Origin: Petrolisthes cinctipes
Taxonomy: Eukaryota > Arthropoda > Malacostraca > Decapoda > Porcellanidae
Assembly (NCBI GenBank): GCA_033782935.1
Contig: JAWQEG010000166.1
Location: 3,066,001 to 3,130,000, forward strand
Direction: 5' to 3'
Length of the DNA stretch: 64,000 nucleotides
Part shown: positions 63,095 through 64,000 of the stretch, in pieces
Numbering within the stretch: position 1 is the stretch's first letter
Layout of the letters: every line of letters starts with the position of its first letter
Translations under genes and position numbers: made by a program
Notes under the pieces: generated by a model
What the model was told of the DNA's origin: nothing
Seen by the model: only the letters and a program-made list of their open reading frames with translations
Database searches by the model: none

Positions 63095-64000
63095 GCATCT
63101 GGGACCCCAAAATATTGAATTTTCGGGTATTTTGAGCCTGAATTTGAGATATAAACGGGTACTGAAGATGCATGCACATATCGACTTCTGTGCACCTAAA
63201 AGATCGATTTTCAGTATGTTTTGAGCATGTATTTTGAAAATACTCTAACACGGAGTAGGCATGTACAGATCGCTTCTGGGACCCCTAAATATCGATTTTT
63301 CGGGTGTTTTGGGACTGAATTTGAGATATCGACTTTTTGGCACCTAAGAGATCGATATTTAGCATGTTTTTAGCCTATATTTTGAAAATATTCTAGCACT
63401 GCACAGATTGCTTCTGGGACCCCAAAATATTGAATTTTCGGGTGTTTTGAGCCTGAATTTGAGATATAAACGGGTACAGAAGATACATGCACATATCGAC
63501 TTTGGGCACCAAAAATATCGATTTTCAGCATGTTTTGGGCCTGAATTTTGAAAATACTCTAACACGGAGTAGGCATGTACAGATACCTTTTGGGACCTCT
63601 AAATATCGAATTTTCGGGTGTTTTGGGACTGAATTTGAGATATCGATTTTTTGGCACCTAAAATGTCGATTTTTAGCATGTTTTTAGCCTATATTTTGAA
63701 AATATTCTAGCACTGTGTAGGCATGTACAGATTGCTTCTGGGACCCCAAAATATTGAATTTTCGGGTGTTTTGAGCCTGAATTTGAGATATAAACGGGTA
63801 CATAAGATACATGCACATATTGACTTTGGGCATCTAAAATATAGATTTTCAGCATGTTTTGGGCCTGTATTTTGAAAATACTCTAACACAGAGTAGGCAT
63901 GTATAGATTGCTTCTGGGACCCAAAAATATTGAATTTTCGGGTGTTTTGAGCCTGAATTTGAGATATAAACGGGTACTGAAGATGCATGCACATATCGAC

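Larger units (their letters stand above)
1..64000. repeat. Satellite DNA array, ~177 bp monomer with 501 bp trimeric higher-order repeat
   Basis: The entire window is head-to-tail copies of one monomer family with no interruption and no inversion. Landmarks such as gtaggcatgtacag, cttctgggacc, gaattttcgggtg and gaatttgagatat recur at about 148-177 bp from the first line to the last. The minus-strand reading is simply the same array in reverse. Three monomer classes (A 176, B 177, C 148 bp) alternate as A-B-C. The window starts inside H2 of a monomer and ends inside another, so the array continues on both sides. GC is about 40%, counted on one 177 bp monomer. Known biology: arrays of nucleosome-sized monomers with higher-order structure are typical of eukaryotic centromeres, pericentromeres and some subtelomeres. 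The chromosomal position and species here are not determinable from sequence alone. Confidence 0.98.

Noticed and set aside
1..64000. CRISPR array or other prokaryotic repeat system
   Set aside because: Repeats are contiguous with no unique spacers, units are 148-177 bp, and no cas-like or other genes are present.
1..64000. Human alpha satellite (171 bp) or Arabidopsis-type ~178 bp centromere satellite
   Set aside because: Lengths are similar but the sequence does not resemble either as I remember them. I could not run a search, so other plant or animal families of ~177 bp remain possible.
1..64000. Transposon, LTR, rDNA, tRNA or telomere-repeat insertions
   Set aside because: All spacings between landmarks are accounted for by monomers and small indels; the largest unexplained change in length is about 10 bp, leaving no room for an insertion.

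Overview
The whole 64 kb window is one uninterrupted tandem satellite-DNA array. I see no protein-coding gene, RNA gene, transposon, CRISPR array, telomere repeat or unique-sequence island anywhere in it. Every base belongs to a head-to-tail repeat on one orientation, and the array runs off both ends. Such an array indicates a eukaryotic nuclear chromosome, most likely centromeric, pericentromeric or subtelomeric heterochromatin. The species cannot be read from the sequence. I do not recognise the family: it does not match human alpha satellite or the Arabidopsis ~178 bp centromere repeat as I remember them. GC is about 40%.

The basic unit is a monomer of about 177 bp that is itself an old dimer of two ~88 bp halves (H1 and H2). 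Three monomer classes alternate: A (176 bp), B (177 bp) and C (148 bp, a B-like monomer that lost 29 bp from H2). In order A-B-C they form a 501 bp higher-order repeat (HOR). I located 124 A-type landmarks, so about 124 HOR units and roughly 380 monomers. HOR lengths form a ladder explained by adding or dropping whole monomers: 324 (A-C), 501 (A-B-C), 678 (A-B-B'-C) and 854 (five monomers). Each can be shortened by a recurrent 10 bp deletion in A (314, 491, 668, 844). A few units carry C twice (650, 826, 993).

Layout: 1-2064 holds one complete and one partial copy of a 1,503 bp repeat. 2065 to ~23.75 kb is a long block: regular 501 bp trimers at 3386-6893, then mixed 501/678/854 units with an internal 5,716 bp-offset duplication. 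22.1-24.6 kb carries a 1,644 bp-offset duplication. 25,002 to ~37.45 kb is a collinear, internally shortened second copy of the 2.07-23.75 kb block. 37.5-41.6 kb is a mosaic of 491/501 units. 41.6-47.9 kb contains a 3,497 bp-offset duplication. 46.13-54.63 kb is a nearly perfect tandem duplication of 4,147 bp. 54.6-56.2 kb holds ordinary trimers and one dimer. 56.18-64.0 kb is a 4,606/4,774 bp-offset duplication built largely of a newer ~992 bp HOR that uses the deletion form of A.

The array therefore records nested amplification: an 88 bp half, a 177 bp monomer, a 501 bp trimer, 1.5-5.7 kb blocks, and a >20 kb block. Statements about identity are from reading and spot-checking diagnostic variants, not from alignment.
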